From: CBDEGR01 sp965237895
GTDB lineage: Bacteria > Acidobacteriota > Terriglobia > UBA7540 > JAPUME01
Reading direction: 5' to 3'
Assembly: GCA_965237895.1 (NCBI GenBank)
Contig: CBDEGR010000001.1
Span: 434,001 to 498,000, forward strand
DNA length: 64,000 nt
Shown here piece after piece: positions 37,651 to 46,893 of the stretch. Positions within the stretch are counted from its first letter, which is position 1. Every line of letters begins with the position of its first letter. Under the pieces are notes generated by a model that was given only the letters and a program-made list of their open reading frames with translations, had not been told where the DNA came from and ran no database searches. A program made the translations under genes and the position numbers.

Positions 37651-37929
37651 ATGGTCAAGAGGAAGCATTCGATCGAACAGATTATCGGTAAACTTCGAGA
37701 GACCGAAGTGGAACTTGCCCAGGGTCGCAGCGTAGCCGAGGTGTGCCGGTCGTTGGGGGTGACCGAGCAGACCTATTACCGCTGGCGAAAGGAGTACGGC
37801 GGTCTAAAGATGGATCAGGCCAAGCGGTTGAAGGTCCTCGAGCAGGAGAACACTCGCTTGAGGAGGGCGGTTGCAGACCTGACCTTGGACAAGCAGATTC
37901 TGCAGGAGGTCACAAGGGGAAACGGCTAA
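37651..37929 (+). CDS. IS3-family transposase OrfA
   Basis: A 92-residue helix-turn-helix/leucine-zipper protein: [40 protein letters not shown] (recognition helix), then the coiled region [26 protein letters not shown] lies a few bases before the ATG. It binds the IS ends and supplies the N-terminal part of the OrfAB transposase after a -1 frameshift. Confidence 0.95.
   Translation: MVKRKHSIEQIIGKLRETEVELAQGRSVAEVCRSLGVTEQTYYRWRKEYGGLKMDQAKRLKVLEQENTRLRRAVADLTLDKQILQEVTRGNG
37917..37923 (+). promoter_or_regulatory. Programmed -1 frameshift heptamer G GGA AAC
   Basis: In the orfA frame the codons are GGA (37918) and AAC (37921) preceded by G, which fits the X XXY YYZ slippery rule exactly. 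The orfA stop TAA follows two codons later (37927-37929). A one-base backward slip enters the orfB frame at CGG 37923. It is present unchanged in copy 2. Confidence 0.75.
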
Positions 37930-38810
37930 GCCCGGCGCGTCGCCGGCAGTGGGCGGCGCATGTCTGTAAGGCGTTGGGTGTCTCGGAACGCCGGGCTTGT
38001 CGAGTGCTCAGCCAACCCCGGTCCACCCAGCACCATCGATGCATCGCTGCTCCCGACGAGGATGCCCTGACGAGGGCCATCGTCACCCTGGCCGGTCGGT
38101 TTGGTCGCTATGGCTATCGTCGGGTCACGGCCTTGCTGCGGCGAGCCGGCTGGAGGGTCAACCATAAGAGAGTGGAGCGCATCTGGAGGCGGGAGGGGTT
38201 GAGAGTGCCGCAGAAACAGCCGAAGCGTGGACGCCTTTGGCTCAACGACGGATCGTGCGTTCGTCTGCGCCCCTGCAGTCCGAACCACGTCTGGGCTTAC
38301 GACTTCGTCCAAGCCCGCACTCACGACGGGAGGGCTTTCCGGTTGTTGACGGTCATCGATGAGTACACTCGGGAATGTCTGGCTATCCAGGTGGCCCGCC
38401 AGATTCGATCCGACGATGTCGTGCAGCTACTGGCCGATCTGTTCGTTCTCCGAGGTCCGCCCGAGCACCTTCGCTCGGATAATGGCCCGGAGTTCTGCGC
38501 CCAAGCTCTACGAGAGTGGCTGGGGCGAATCGGAGTGAAGACGCTCTACATCCAACCCGGGAGTCCCTGGGAGAACGGCTACAACGAGAGCTTTAATGGG
38601 AAGCTCCGAGACGAGTTGCTCGACCGGGAGATCTTCTACACCTTGCAGGAAGCGAAGGTGTTAATCGAGCAGTGGAGGCGACACTACAACAGGGTTCGAC
38701 CTCACAGTGCTCTTGGTTATCGTCCACCGGCACCGGAGGCCATGGAAATCCCGCCGCTGCTCGGGAGGCAGCTGCCTCCCGACCTAGGGACAGAATTACC
38801 GCTGAACTAA
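37923..38810 (+). CDS. IS3-family transposase OrfB (DDE integrase core)
   Basis: The orfB frame (open upstream to 37743) gives [20 protein letters not shown], an HTH_21-type [20 protein letters not shown] region, then the rve core: first catalytic Asp in HVWAYDFVQ, second Asp in [11 protein letters not shown], Glu in [16 protein letters not shown], and the C-terminal [20 protein letters not shown]. All DDE residues are present, so copy 1 should be active. It is normally produced as an OrfAB fusion by frameshifting. Confidence 0.95.
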   Translation, partial: RLSPARRRQWAAHVCKALGVSERRACRVLSQPRSTQHHRCIAAPDEDALTRAIVTLAGRFGRYGYRRVTALLRRAGWRVNHKRVERIWRREGLRVPQKQPKRGRLWLNDGSCVRLRPCSPNHVWAYDFVQARTHDGRAFRLLTVIDEYTRECLAIQVARQIRSDDVVQLLADLFVLRGPPEHLRSDNGPEFCAQALREWLGRIGVKTLYIQPGSPWENGYNESFNGKLRDELLDREIFYTLQEAKVLIEQWRRHYNRVRPHSALGYRPPAPEAMEIPPLLGRQLPPDLGTELPLN

Positions 38811-39099
38811 CATACGAGTTGGTACAATCACTGGGGGCAGGTCATCTAAGCACGAGCCAACGCAGTTCCGCCGCGCCTAAAGTGGAAATCAGCCGGGGCC
38901 ACGTTGCCGACCCTTACCAGTGCTGGACATGGCCCTGGCCGCCGCCGCATTCAATTTGACTCGGCTGTGACACCCCGCAGCAGCCTTCGGAGGGGAGAAA
39001 TGGTGGTCATTCCGTACCCCCGTTCCAAATGTACTTGTCTTTTACCTCTAGCGAAACCCGAGCCGACGAGCAATGGCCCAAGATGAACCGCTCAACCTT

Positions 39100-40089
39100 T
39101 TAACTCACGGTTTGCCAATTGCGGGTCTGACATGACAAGATCAGGGCTTCGGCAACACCTACCGCCTTAATTCCATCTTCGACGGTTACAAGCTGTTCTT
39201 CGACACCACGAATGACCCGAGTGAAATGCTCCAGTTGCCGATCCATCATGGCATCCCGGTGTTCAATGCGATGGTAACTCCGGGAAAATTCTTCACCGTG
39301 CAGCCTCGTGGTCACGAGGCACTGTTGTGCATAAGTCTCAAGTGTCCCTCGGTCTCCGATAATGGTAAATCGGCGCATACCCGGTAATTGCACATAGTCC
39401 AGATGCGCCGTTCCTGTCACTCCACTTTCCAACTCAAGGATTGCGTCAACTACATTCGGCCTCTGAACCAGTTCCAAGTTACCCGATTGATGGCTTGTAG
39501 CCACCACGTTGCGGACCGGTCCCAAGAACCAATGAAGATAGTCCCATTCGTGACTAAAATCGCCAAACAATTTATCGCGGTCGGAGGGCGAAAACCGATT
39601 CTTTGCCAGCATAAGTGTCTCATAGGCTCCCAACATAATCTGAAACGAAACAGGAGTGCCTATCAATCCTTGCTCCATCAGGCTCTTCGCCAACAGGAAG
39701 CACTCTGCGTACCGCAAGATATAACCCACCAGAACTTTCACGCCCGTTTCCCGAACCGTCTCCAAGAGCATCTTGGCTTGTTCAACAGTTTCAGCAATGG
39801 GCTTTTCTAGCAAGACCGCAATACCCTGTCGACAGGCCGCAATTCCTTGTGGTACATGCAAATGCTCAGGTGTGGCAATCACAATCCCATCTAGTTCCCA
39901 GTCGAGCATCTTCTCAAAAGTGTCGGTTGTGCCGGAAAGATTGGCTAGATCTTTCACCGACTGCAGATGTGAAGCTACTGGGTCACAAAGATACAGATTC
40001 ACGTCGGGTCTTTTGGAAAGTAATCGTGCATGCCGAGACCCGATCGATCCAATGCCACAAACGCCAATGCTTAATTTCTCCCCTTTCAA
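39100..40089 (-). CDS. Gfo/Idh/MocA-family dehydrogenase (cytoplasmic)
   Basis: A 329-residue NAD(P)-dependent dehydrogenase: Rossmann motif IGVCGIGSIGSRHARLLSK, DGIVIATPEHLHVPQGIAAC, VLLEKPIAETVEQA (catalytic-type EKP) and a C-terminal beta sheet with LESGVTGTAHLDYVQLPG. The start is a TTG that overlaps the stop of the upstream SDR gene as TTGA, suggesting translational coupling. No signal peptide. Such enzymes oxidise sugars, inositols or sugar acids. It lies inside the segment bracketed by the two IS copies. Confidence 0.88.
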   Translation of the reverse strand: MKGEKLSIGVCGIGSIGSRHARLLSKRPDVNLYLCDPVASHLQSVKDLANLSGTTDTFEKMLDWELDGIVIATPEHLHVPQGIAACRQGIAVLLEKPIAETVEQAKMLLETVRETGVKVLVGYILRYAECFLLAKSLMEQGLIGTPVSFQIMLGAYETLMLAKNRFSPSDRDKLFGDFSHEWDYLHWFLGPVRNVVATSHQSGNLELVQRPNVVDAILELESGVTGTAHLDYVQLPGMRRFTIIGDRGTLETYAQQCLVTTRLHGEEFSRSYHRIEHRDAMMDRQLEHFTRVIRGVEEQLVTVEDGIKAVGVAEALILSCQTRNWQTVS

Positions 40090-40862
40090 CAGCTATATCC
40101 TCCGTCAACAATGATGTTTTGACCGGTGAGGTAGCGAGATGCTTCCGAAGCCAGAAATACCACCACCCCCTTGATGTCGTCATGTTCAGCCATACGTTCC
40201 AGCAAGACGCGCCGGCAGTATTGTGTAAGGAATGGCTCTTTGTGCTCACGGCTTCTAAACCCTCCGGGGGATATAGCGTTCACCCGAACACCGTGCGGGC
40301 CTGCCCAAGCCGCCAGGTACTTTGTCAGACCTATAAGGCCGTGCTTATGAAAGTGGTAGTCTGGAGGTGTGGTCATATCGGTTCCAGCATAGTTCTGGAA
40401 GTCCGGAGCGATCACCCCTTGAATGGAGCTGATGTTGATAACGCTGCCGCTTCCTCTCTCCATCATTGGATCCAGAAAAGCCCGGGAAGTAGCAAACAAC
40501 CCGGTTGCATTAACGTCCATCGATTCTCTCCATGCCTGGAGAGGATCGCCATATCTACCCATGGGGCGCGAGACTGAGTTATTCACCAAAGAATCGACTG
40601 ATCTATATTTGTTCAACACACGGTCACGGAACGCTAGTATGGACTCTTCACTTCGCTGATCGTAGCTTTCGCTACTGGCCTTCAGGCCTCGTCGCACTAG
40701 TTCCTTCGCCCAGGCTACACAGTTCGTATTGTTTCGTGAGGCGATAATGACATGTGCCCCGGCCTCCGCCAGGGCCTCAGAAATAGGGGTTCCAAAGATG
40801 CCGGTTCCGCCTGTCACGATGGCTACCCGCCCGGTCAAGTCAAACATTTCGCGAACTCCCAT
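40086..40862 (-). CDS. SDR-family oxidoreductase coupled to Gfo/Idh gene
   Basis: A 258-residue short-chain dehydrogenase resembling gluconate 5-dehydrogenase-type enzymes: FDLTGRVAIVTGGTGIFGTP (cofactor motif TGGTGIFG, slightly atypical), VNNSVSRPMGRYGD, catalytic Ser in VINISSIQGV, Tyr-x3-Lys in DYHFHKHGLIGLTKYLA, and QNIIVDGGYSC at the end. Overlap of four bases with the dehydrogenase gene makes them a two-gene operon, probably for successive oxidation and reduction of a sugar acid. Confidence 0.88.
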   Translation of the reverse strand: MGVREMFDLTGRVAIVTGGTGIFGTPISEALAEAGAHVIIASRNNTNCVAWAKELVRRGLKASSESYDQRSEESILAFRDRVLNKYRSVDSLVNNSVSRPMGRYGDPLQAWRESMDVNATGLFATSRAFLDPMMERGSGSVINISSIQGVIAPDFQNYAGTDMTTPPDYHFHKHGLIGLTKYLAAWAGPHGVRVNAISPGGFRSREHKEPFLTQYCRRVLLERMAEHDDIKGVVVFLASEASRYLTGQNIIVDGGYSC

Positions 40863-41289
40863 GGTTTCACGCTCCCCGGCTCCATGATTCTCTATGGTCC
40901 AGCTTCCTAGCTGCGGGATAAATGCGTCTTTCTGTAAGACCCGTTAAATATCGCAAATAATTATCCCGGATACAGAAGATCTCCCCTCTTAACCCGTCCC
41001 TACCAAAAACTCGATTCATTAGGTAAGACGCTCCTGTAAGCAACGCCAACACACCCAACCTGCTTCTGAATCACTGTTCCCTTCAGCGTCCCTTGGCGAG
41101 GTCAGTGCGCGCAGGCAGACCAAGCTATGACTTTTCGCGTGAGTCACTCGTGCGCCAGCTCCAAAGACACAAACAGAGCTCGAAACATGGCACTGGGTAC
41201 TGCGAACCCGGCTTTCACTGGTCAAATTAGCAGTGATTGGAAACTCAGTTTCTCCTAGAGTTTTCTTACATTCAACCTGCATCTGACAA
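40863..41289. other. Intergenic region, no gene seen
   Basis: About 430 bp between leftward genes. No recognisable coding content or RNA; the promoter of the SDR-Gfo pair should lie at its left end. Confidence 0.4.
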
Positions 41290-44200
41290 TTACGGAAATC
41301 CCGGACCAATTCCCTTGAAACCTGGACCTGTGTGCGTAACCCATGCGGGAGAGCCCCAAGCCATCTCTCCATTTTTCTGAATTACTCTTACATAATAATA
41401 ACTCTCTCCCGGCATCATTTTGGGGTCTACAAACTCAAACTCTAATGACGACTGATTAGCCTGGATCGTGTGCACCAACTCGTTGTTCTTGATGACGTTA
41501 ACTTGTTGAAGAACGTCCGTCCCGTAGATTTTTGCCTTGATCCGCACCGGAGTAGTGCTCACAAACTCTTCTCCCATCAGATGTTCACCCTCGCTCCCGA
41601 TGAAACGCACATCCAAAATAATGTTGTCTGTCCCGGCATAGGCCCGCCGCGCTCTTACCGCCTCCAGAAGGCTTTCAGGAGTCAATTTTTCGGCGATCAA
41701 GAAAGCGTAACTGATATGTGTGGAGATGTGATCAGAAGACGCGATAAAACCGAGTTTGTACCCCTTGGCCAGAGCATTCCAAACAAATCCGGAACGGCGA
41801 AATGATGAGCTGGCTTCCGAGGAGGAAGCTCTGGGGATGCGCTTTGAGGGATCCAGGAATTGCGTCCAAAGTCTTTTCGGTCGCGGTGCTCCCGGGTACT
41901 CATACGTATCCCTCATTCCCTGATAGATTTCCACCAGATTCTCAACTTTCGGGTCGTTGTCTCGCCAGTCGGTTCCGCTGGTCCTCCCGGTTGTATGTGG
42001 AATCGAGAATCCGTTATTCCGGCGTAAATACCAAAAAAGCCTTTCCGCCCCTTCCCACGCCAGAGTCTCTCCTTGTGAGATCGGGAGGATGGGCACGCCG
42101 CGTTTCACAAAGAAAATATTCCTGTGTCCATTCGGGTATTCCACTGAGCGCTCGTAACCGTAGAAAGCCACAAAAGAACCTTTTATCTGGAACAAGTCCG
42201 CTACTTTCTGGCTACGCCACCAGGCATACAAATCCTGCGCGTCGTTAGTGTGATCAGAGATTCCCAGGAAATCTAGTGCTGCCACATCCCGTGCATAACG
42301 ATAGGCATCGAGCAACGAACCATCATTGTGGCCATCTATTGAAATATCTGTGTGGCGGTGCATATCACCCCGGAAGATCGAGTAGCTCTTGCCACAGCTC
42401 TCGATCCTGAACGCTCCGATGCGTTTCACCTGCTCCAGTTCCTGGGATGGGAAGGGTTTAATCAGCAATGGCTCTGCGGTGAATGGCGTCAGCTCGAGGG
42501 GTTCCGCCAAGTTTAAGTTGCCTAAACTCGCCACCTGGACCTGCAACTGATGCGGTAAAAACGACCTGGTACTCCGTTTGTCTGTGGCCCATGTTGCCCA
42601 CAAATTTCCGCTGGAATCGATAGTCGTCGTTGGAATCATATCGTTCCGCCCACTGCTACGAGGCAAATACATTAATTCTCTCCATCTTGAACCGTCGTAC
42701 CTTGTGGCATAAATCTCCCACAAGGCAAGGTCGATTGGCCCCTCAAGCGGTGTGTCGGGTTGCCGCATCGTCATGCGGCGGACGAACAGCCAGGGGCTGC
42801 CGCTTGAGTCTATTTGTAAGTGTGGCAGTTCCCAGAATTCTCCCGGTGTCAGAACCTGTGTCAGTTGCCCTGCTGTGCTCATTGTCCGGTTCCCGTCAAC
42901 ACAGACGATTCGGATCGTCCTCGACTCATGTAGTTGGGTTCCTTTACGCATGACCAAAAAGCCCGTATCTTTCCCCCAGTCGGCTCCGGATTCACCCCAC
43001 GCGACCCAGACACGATCCTCGTGATCGAAAGCAATTGTCGGATGCGCTTCGAACCGCGAAGTTGTTGCGACACCCTGAACCGGCCGCCAGCGGTTGTTTT
43101 CAAAGCGCCGGAGATACACATCATAACTACCCGACGCATATCCGTCCCAGGCAACCACGATTGATCCGTTCTTCCCAGCCGCTACCGACGGCCACCAACT
43201 ATTGCCATTTGTCGATATTCCCTCACTAATCCGATTTTCTTGCGACCATCTTTTGCCATCAAAGTGTTTTGCAGCAATCTGGCTGCGACCGTTTACCGTC
43301 TTTTGCCACACGAGCCATAATCGCCCCTTCGAATCCGTTACTACCTTGTGGTAGGCATCAGAACCGGAATGATCGGTCAACCGTGCTACTTGCGACCATC
43401 CTTTGCCGTCGTGGGTCCGACCATACAGATCCCAGTTTCCGTCTACCTGCATGGACCAGATCACCCATAGATGCCCCCGACCGTCCTTACCAAGTGCCGT
43501 ATGGAATACGTCACTGTCTTGTAGCAGAACTGACACAGGTTCCCAGTTGCTGCCCACTTTTTTCCGCACGTAGACCGAATCCGATATGCCATCGTACTCC
43601 TGCCAAGCAACCCAGAATTCTCCGGACTTCGTTCCCAATATAGAGGGGAAGTCTTGCTGTCCCATTTGTTTCGGCGCGACGGGTGAAGTCGGCGGAATGT
43701 AGTCGACGCGAACGCTTCCGTCAAGAAACAATGATGGCTGGAAAGGATTGATTTGATCCTTGGTAAAACTGAATTCCCCCTGGGCCGTCTTGATCCTGAT
43801 CGGGTGACCCGTTGTTTGGTTTTGGTGAACAAGAATGCTGGGAGATTCGATGACAGGCTCGGGTTTTTCTGCCCGGACATGCCATTCTGTAGTCGGTCCG
43901 TGCATTGAGGCCTGGCGGGTACTGCAAACCCAGGAAGTAGGACTTCTGACAAAATCATTGGGTAAGGTTGCCTCTCCACCCGTTTTCGTTTCACGTCCTC
44001 GTGCACTAAACCCCACTTCTCTATAGCTATGCGCCCGGAAATGATCCGCCTCAATCCGCAACACCTGTCCTGGGGCCGGCAAAAGGTAGCCATCCCAGGC
44101 CTGAGGTGAAGCATCTTTTAAGCCGAAAGTCATTCGAAAGGAAGCAGCAGGCAAGAAAGCCTCACGATCAGACACTGCGGTAAGCTTTCCTGACTCTCGC

Positions 44201-44316
44201 GAAATCAAGATCGCGGAGCCGGGCCAAATTGCTACCAGAAGAAGAAAAACAAATAAGATGCGAGGAAAAGTTGATCTTGTTTTGGCTCGTCGATTGTACA
44301 GGCTCAGATTGCTCAT
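41290..44316 (-). CDS. Exported beta-propeller + PHP-type (DUF3604/CehA-like) protein
   Basis: A 1008-residue protein with an N-terminal hydrophobic segment (ILFVFLLLVAIWPGSAILI). Residues about 210-600 hold repeated sheets each ending in WxxW-type strands (GEFWVAWQEYD, GHLWVIWSMQVDG, GRLWLVWQKTVNG, GSIVVAWDGYASG, DRVWVAWGESG, GSPWLFVRR, GNLWATWATD), a six- or seven-bladed propeller. Residue about 650 begins a PHP-like metal-dependent hydrolase: FRGDMHRHTDISIDG, FLGISDHTND, GYERSVEYPNGHRNIFFV and GFIASSDHISTHISYAFLIA. The end is a small Ig-like domain. This PHP type occurs in DUF3604 and carbohydrate/phosphonate-associated hydrolases; the exact reaction is unknown. It shares ATGA with the upstream gene, so the two are coupled. 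Confidence 0.8.
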   Translation of the reverse strand: MSNLSLYNRRAKTRSTFPRILFVFLLLVAIWPGSAILISRESGKLTAVSDREAFLPAASFRMTFGLKDASPQAWDGYLLPAPGQVLRIEADHFRAHSYREVGFSARGRETKTGGEATLPNDFVRSPTSWVCSTRQASMHGPTTEWHVRAEKPEPVIESPSILVHQNQTTGHPIRIKTAQGEFSFTKDQINPFQPSLFLDGSVRVDYIPPTSPVAPKQMGQQDFPSILGTKSGEFWVAWQEYDGISDSVYVRKKVGSNWEPVSVLLQDSDVFHTALGKDGRGHLWVIWSMQVDGNWDLYGRTHDGKGWSQVARLTDHSGSDAYHKVVTDSKGRLWLVWQKTVNGRSQIAAKHFDGKRWSQENRISEGISTNGNSWWPSVAAGKNGSIVVAWDGYASGSYDVYLRRFENNRWRPVQGVATTSRFEAHPTIAFDHEDRVWVAWGESGADWGKDTGFLVMRKGTQLHESRTIRIVCVDGNRTMSTAGQLTQVLTPGEFWELPHLQIDSSGSPWLFVRRMTMRQPDTPLEGPIDLALWEIYATRYDGSRWRELMYLPRSSGRNDMIPTTTIDSSGNLWATWATDKRSTRSFLPHQLQVQVASLGNLNLAEPLELTPFTAEPLLIKPFPSQELEQVKRIGAFRIESCGKSYSIFRGDMHRHTDISIDGHNDGSLLDAYRYARDVAALDFLGISDHTNDAQDLYAWWRSQKVADLFQIKGSFVAFYGYERSVEYPNGHRNIFFVKRGVPILPISQGETLAWEGAERLFWYLRRNNGFSIPHTTGRTSGTDWRDNDPKVENLVEIYQGMRDTYEYPGAPRPKRLWTQFLDPSKRIPRASSSEASSSFRRSGFVWNALAKGYKLGFIASSDHISTHISYAFLIAEKLTPESLLEAVRARRAYAGTDNIILDVRFIGSEGEHLMGEEFVSTTPVRIKAKIYGTDVLQQVNVIKNNELVHTIQANQSSLEFEFVDPKMMPGESYYYVRVIQKNGEMAWGSPAWVTHTGPGFKGIGPGFP

Positions 44317-45212
44317 CGCACAAACCAGCGGATGGCGTAGTGTCCCTCGCTCTTATGGAACTTCAGTGTGTAGGGATCGACTAACCAGCGCGCTACGAAG
44401 CCGTCTGTTCGAGGCATTAGCCACCCAAAATCCCAACCCTTGCTCTCGTAACGGGCGGGAATAGCCGGCTTGACGCGCACCACGGGCTGGGACGCTGCAA
44501 TGAACTGTTTACGCGCCGTATAGTAATAGCAGGATCCGACCTGGACGAATACCTCATGCTCCAACGCCCGAGCCGGATCCGCCAATAGATCGGCGCATAA
44601 CTCCCGAATCCCAACCTTGACCTCGCGGCCTTGGGAAAACTCTTTGACCAACGCCTGCACGGAGCCTGAAACCACTCTCCCGTTGGCTGTGTGCGAGAGA
44701 ACTTCCTCCCACTCATCGCGGACCCAGAACTGAAATGTTTCAAAGTCGTAAAGAAAGTTGCTGCTGGGGGCATTTGTCTCCGCATCCCAGCTATCCGACT
44801 GATGGTATTTGGGCATTGCACTATGGTCGTCGAGTGGTGAAGGCACGGGTTCACCATTTTTTGGGGCCCCGTCAAGATACGGCCGTGCAATCGCCTGCCC
44901 GCCATCCTGGTTGTACATGAAGAAGGACATCGAAGGACGGGGTCCAAAACCATCCGGCAGGCTGATCGGCTGCCGCAGATTTATGATCCCGACCGTCCAG
45001 CGATTTTCCAACAGGTAGGTGACGCGAAAATCGGCTACCTCACGAACGAGTTCAGGATTTTTGGAAGTTGTGTCAACGTGTTCGTTGTGCCGAAATTCCG
45101 TGTAGATACGTAGGTCCGCGCCCCGCCGGATGGTTGCAGCCAGCTCCTTCTCACTCCCGAATACAGGACGCCGTGTGCTATCGAGACTGTAAACACACCT
45201 CCAAGTCCTCAT
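44313..45212 (-). CDS. Conserved protein of unknown function coupled to PHP gene
   Basis: A 299-residue soluble protein with no signal peptide: MRTWRCVYSLDSTRRPVFGS, LAATIRRGADLRIYTEFRHN, EPELVREVADFRVTYLLE-like NPELVREVADFRVTYLLENR, FGPRPSMSFFMYNQDGGQAI and FETFQFWVRDEWEEVLSHTA. I know this pattern only as an uncharacterised family seen near sugar and lipopolysaccharide-type catabolic genes in Planctomycetota and Acidobacteriota; no fold is assigned with confidence. Its stop overlaps the start of the propeller-PHP gene by four bases (ATGA), so it belongs to the same operon and may act on the same substrate. Confidence 0.75.
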   Translation of the reverse strand: MRTWRCVYSLDSTRRPVFGSEKELAATIRRGADLRIYTEFRHNEHVDTTSKNPELVREVADFRVTYLLENRWTVGIINLRQPISLPDGFGPRPSMSFFMYNQDGGQAIARPYLDGAPKNGEPVPSPLDDHSAMPKYHQSDSWDAETNAPSSNFLYDFETFQFWVRDEWEEVLSHTANGRVVSGSVQALVKEFSQGREVKVGIRELCADLLADPARALEHEVFVQVGSCYYYTARKQFIAASQPVVRVKPAIPARYESKGWDFGWLMPRTDGFVARWLVDPYTLKFHKSEGHYAIRWFVR

Positions 45213-45394
45213 TGTTTTTTTCGCTTTCCGTTACGCACTGCAATGGCTAAATTGCCGGCTAAACTGGCAGTGGCTCGTCCCATAACCTTTCTCCCACTTA
45301 TTTTCATCTAACATCCGATTGAGTATAAGTCAATAACCCGCATTTCCAGTTTGAAATCGTAGAAGCAACCCTCGACTAACCTCCAACATCCATA

Positions 45395-46654
45395 TGACCT
45401 GCCCCCAGTGATTGTACCAACTCGTATGTTAGTTCAGCGGTAATTCTGTCCCTAGGTCGGGAGGCAGCTGCCTCCCGAGCAGCGGCGGGATTTCCATGGC
45501 CTCCGGTGCCGGTGGACGATAACCAAGAGCACTGTGAGGTCGAACCCTGTTGTAGTGTCGCCTCCACTGCTCGATTAACACCTTCGCTTCCTGCAAGGTG
45601 TAGAAGATCTCCCGGTCGAGCAACTCGTCTCGGAGCTACCCATTAAAGCTCTCGTTGTAGCCGTTCTCCCAGAGACTCCCGGGTTGGATGTAGAGCGTCT
45701 TCACTCCGATTCGCCCCAGCCACTCTCGTAGAGCTTGGGCGCAGAACTCCGGGCCATTATCCGAGCGAAGGTGCTCGGGCGGACCTCGGAGAACGAACAG
45801 ATCGGCCAGTAGCTGCACGACATCGTCGGATCGAATCTGGCGGGCCACCTGGATAGCCAGACATTCCCGAGTGTACTCATCGATGACCGTCAACAACCGG
45901 AAAGCCCTCCCGTCGTGAGTGCGGGCTTGGACGAAGTCGTAAGCCCAGACGTGGTTCGGACTGCAGGGGCGCAGACGAACGCACGATCCGTCGTTGAGCT
46001 AAAGGCGTCCACGCTTCGGCTGTTTCTGCGGCACTCTCAACCCCTCCCGCCTCCAGATGCGCTCCACTCTCTTATGGTTGACCCTCCAGCCGGCTCGCCG
46101 CAGCAAGGCCGTGACCCGACGATAGCCATAGCGACCAAACCGACCGGCCAGGGTGACGATGGCCCTCGTCAGGGCATCCTCGTCGGGAGCAGCGATGCAT
46201 CGATGGTGCTGGGTGGACCGGGGTTGGCTGAGCACTCGACAAGCCCGGCGTTCCGAGACACCCAACGCCTTACAGACATGCGCCGCCCACTGCCGGCGAC
46301 GCGCCGGGCTTAGCCGTTTCCCCTTGTGACCTCCTGCAGAATCTGCTTGTCCAAGGTCAGGTCTGCAACCGCCCTCCTCAAGCGAGTGTTCTCCTGCTCG
46401 AGGACCTTCAACCGCTTGGCCTGATCCATCTTTAGACCGCCCTACTCCTTTCGCCAGCGGTAATAGGTCTGCTCGGTCACCCCCAACGACCGGCACACCT
46501 CGGCTACGCTGCGACCCTGGGCAAGTTCCACTTCGGTCTCTCGAAGTTTACCGATAATCTGTTCGATCGAATGCTTCCTCTTGACCATCCTGACCTCCCT
46601 ATTCCAGGTCCAACTCTAACATTAGAACTGGACCGGTTTGAGGGGGTCAGGTCA
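45395..46654 (-). mobile_element. IS3-family insertion sequence, copy 2 (inverted, dead)
   Basis: Exact mirror of copy 1 in length (1260 bp) and ends. Base-by-base comparison finds four substitutions: three give in-frame TAG codons and one changes Pro to Leu. Flanks (ATA before, AGA after) show no target-site duplication. If the segment between the copies is turned around, the flank of copy 1 gives AGA next to the AGA here, which hints at an inversion. Confidence 0.95.
45429..46588 (-). pseudogene. IS3 copy 2 transposase (orfA/orfB) with three amber codons
   Basis: OrfA starts at 46588 and stops at TAG 46442-46444, where copy 1 has TAC (WRKE-Tyr). OrfB has TAG in place of TGG after PKRGRL (about 46001) and TAG in place of AAG after SFNG (about 45637). 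A Pro to Leu change (SLWENG) is also present near 45674. The frameshift heptamer is unchanged. No full transposase can be made, so this copy could move only in trans. Confidence 0.93.
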
Positions 46655-46893
46655 AGAGAGGTGTCTGAAAAAGCTGGTTCTCAAAGCCGGGTCGACAGGT
46701 TTTCAGGACCCGGAAAAGGGTGGCTGGGAGCCGGTGGGACCCTCTGGGAGAAAAACCGTGCCCGGAGGGCTCGACTGGAGGCACCCGGGTGTATACTCGC
46801 AACTACCGGAGGGTCAAAAAACTAGTTCCGGTGAAAACCTCACGTGCGCAACAGTCCGATGAAACTTCGGAAGCCGGAAGGAGGTAGTATAAA

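Larger units (their letters stand above)
37585..38844 (+). mobile_element. IS3-family insertion sequence, copy 1 (intact, 1260 bp)
   Basis: The element is bounded by imperfect terminal inverted repeats: left TGACCTGACCCCC and right, read inward, TGACCTGCCCCC. It carries overlapping orfA and orfB in the -1 relation usual for IS3. The flanks (GGT on the left, TCT on the right) show no target-site duplication. The second copy at 45395-46654 has exactly the same length and differs at four positions. Confidence 0.95.

Noticed and set aside
45395..46654. Amber codon reassignment as explanation for the TAGs in IS copy 2
   Set aside because: TAG ends several ordinary genes in the window (for example RNase R and the lipoprotein at 4298), so general recoding is unlikely.
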